DNA of 6,018 nt. Origin: DATJWY01 sp035500775. Its GTDB lineage: Bacteria; Pseudomonadota; Alphaproteobacteria; Acetobacterales; Acetobacteraceae. Location of the stretch: the NCBI GenBank assembly GCA_035500775.1, contig DATJWY010000048.1, positions 1-6,018 on the forward strand, read 5' to 3'. The notes below the pieces were generated by a model. That model did not search any database. It had not been told where the DNA came from and worked only from the letters and a program-made list of their open reading frames with translations. The position numbers and the translations under genes were made by a program. The first letter of the stretch is position 1. The number at the start of each line of letters is the position of its first letter. Below are positions 5,753 to 6,018 of this stretch, piece after piece.

Positions 5753-6018
5753 ATGAGCCACCCCCTCCCTCAACCCGCCGCGCCAGAGCACGAGACCGCT
5801 CCGGTTCCGGCTTGGCTGACGCTGCTGCTGGCGGCCGCCTGCGGCCTGATCGTCGCCAACATCTATTACGCCCAGCCGCTGATCGGCCCGATCAGCCGCT
5901 CCCTTGGGCTTTCGCCGCAAGGGGCGGGGCTGATCGTGACCATGACGCAGCTCGGCTACGGCGCGGGCCTGCTGCTGATCGTGCCGCTGGGCGACCTGAT
6001 CGAAAACCGGAGGCTGGT
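5753..6018 (+). CDS. MFS transporter, N-terminal part (cut by window edge)
   Basis: Only the first 88 codons are inside the window and the frame is open to the edge. A Pro-rich cytoplasmic tail (residues 1-20, MSHPLPQPAAPEHETAPVPA) precedes a first membrane helix (about 21-45) containing GLIVANIYYAQPLIGPIS. A second helix (about 56-79) contains TMTQLGYGAGLLLIVPLGD, leading into DLIENRRLV, which is in the position of the MFS loop 2-3 motif A. The ANIYYAQPL and TQLGYGAGLLLIVPLGD signatures are what I expect of drug/metabolite efflux-type (DHA1/AraJ-like) MFS proteins; the substrate cannot be told. The ATG at 5753 has a good ribosome binding site, GGAG at 5742-5745, seven bases upstream. It is separated from aspS by hairpins, so it is probably transcribed on its own; I found no clear promoter. 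Confidence 0.88.
   Translation, partial: MSHPLPQPAAPEHETAPVPAWLTLLLAAACGLIVANIYYAQPLIGPISRSLGLSPQGAGLIVTMTQLGYGAGLLLIVPLGDLIENRRL

Noticed and set aside
5567..5920. A 117-codon minus-strand frame across the aspS-MFS gap
   Set aside because: It crosses the palindromic element and overlaps the real MFS start. The product is Arg/Pro/Gly-rich with no domain.
1..6018. tRNA, rRNA, CRISPR array, prophage or defence-system genes
   Set aside because: No regularly spaced repeats, cloverleaf-like sequence with a CCA end, or phage/defence protein signatures were seen on either strand by eye.

Overview
The window comes from a GC-rich alphaproteobacterium. Codons end mostly in G or C, the aspartyl-tRNA synthetase has alphaproteobacterial motif-2 spelling, and the GC-rich compound hairpins between genes resemble those I associate with Acetobacteraceae such as Roseomonas and its relatives. 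The family placement is an inference from style, not a database match.

Layout from left to right: (1) positions 1-72 are a 3' flank with a truncated copy of a palindromic intergenic element and a small hairpin. (2) 73-2304, minus strand, is a soluble hybrid sensor histidine kinase with two PAS domains, HisKA, HATPase and a receiver. (3) 2305-2529 is a gap filled by a complete compound palindromic element, with a terminator-like hairpin and a likely kinase promoter at its kinase end. (4) 2530-3711, minus strand, is ribonuclease D (rnd). (5) 3712-3795 is an 84-base divergent promoter region. (6) 3796-5583, plus strand, is aspartyl-tRNA synthetase (aspS). (7) 5584-5752 holds another compound palindromic element, probably ending aspS transcription. 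(8) From 5753 to the right edge is the start of an MFS transporter gene, cut by the window.

aspS and rnd are housekeeping genes of translation and tRNA/RNA 3' processing, read in opposite directions from a shared short control region. The AspRS carries the His/Gly pair typical of non-discriminating enzymes. The cell therefore probably charges tRNA(Asn) with Asp and converts it with the GatCAB amidotransferase, which lies outside the window. The kinase has no response regulator or HPt gene beside it here, so its partner is elsewhere. The kinase and the transporter look like accessory genes flanking the conserved aspS/rnd pair.

I see no convincing new biological system. The most noteworthy structure is the family of compound palindromes (two complete copies, one partial). 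They lie in the three gaps that contain a gene's 3' end and are missing from the one purely divergent promoter gap.
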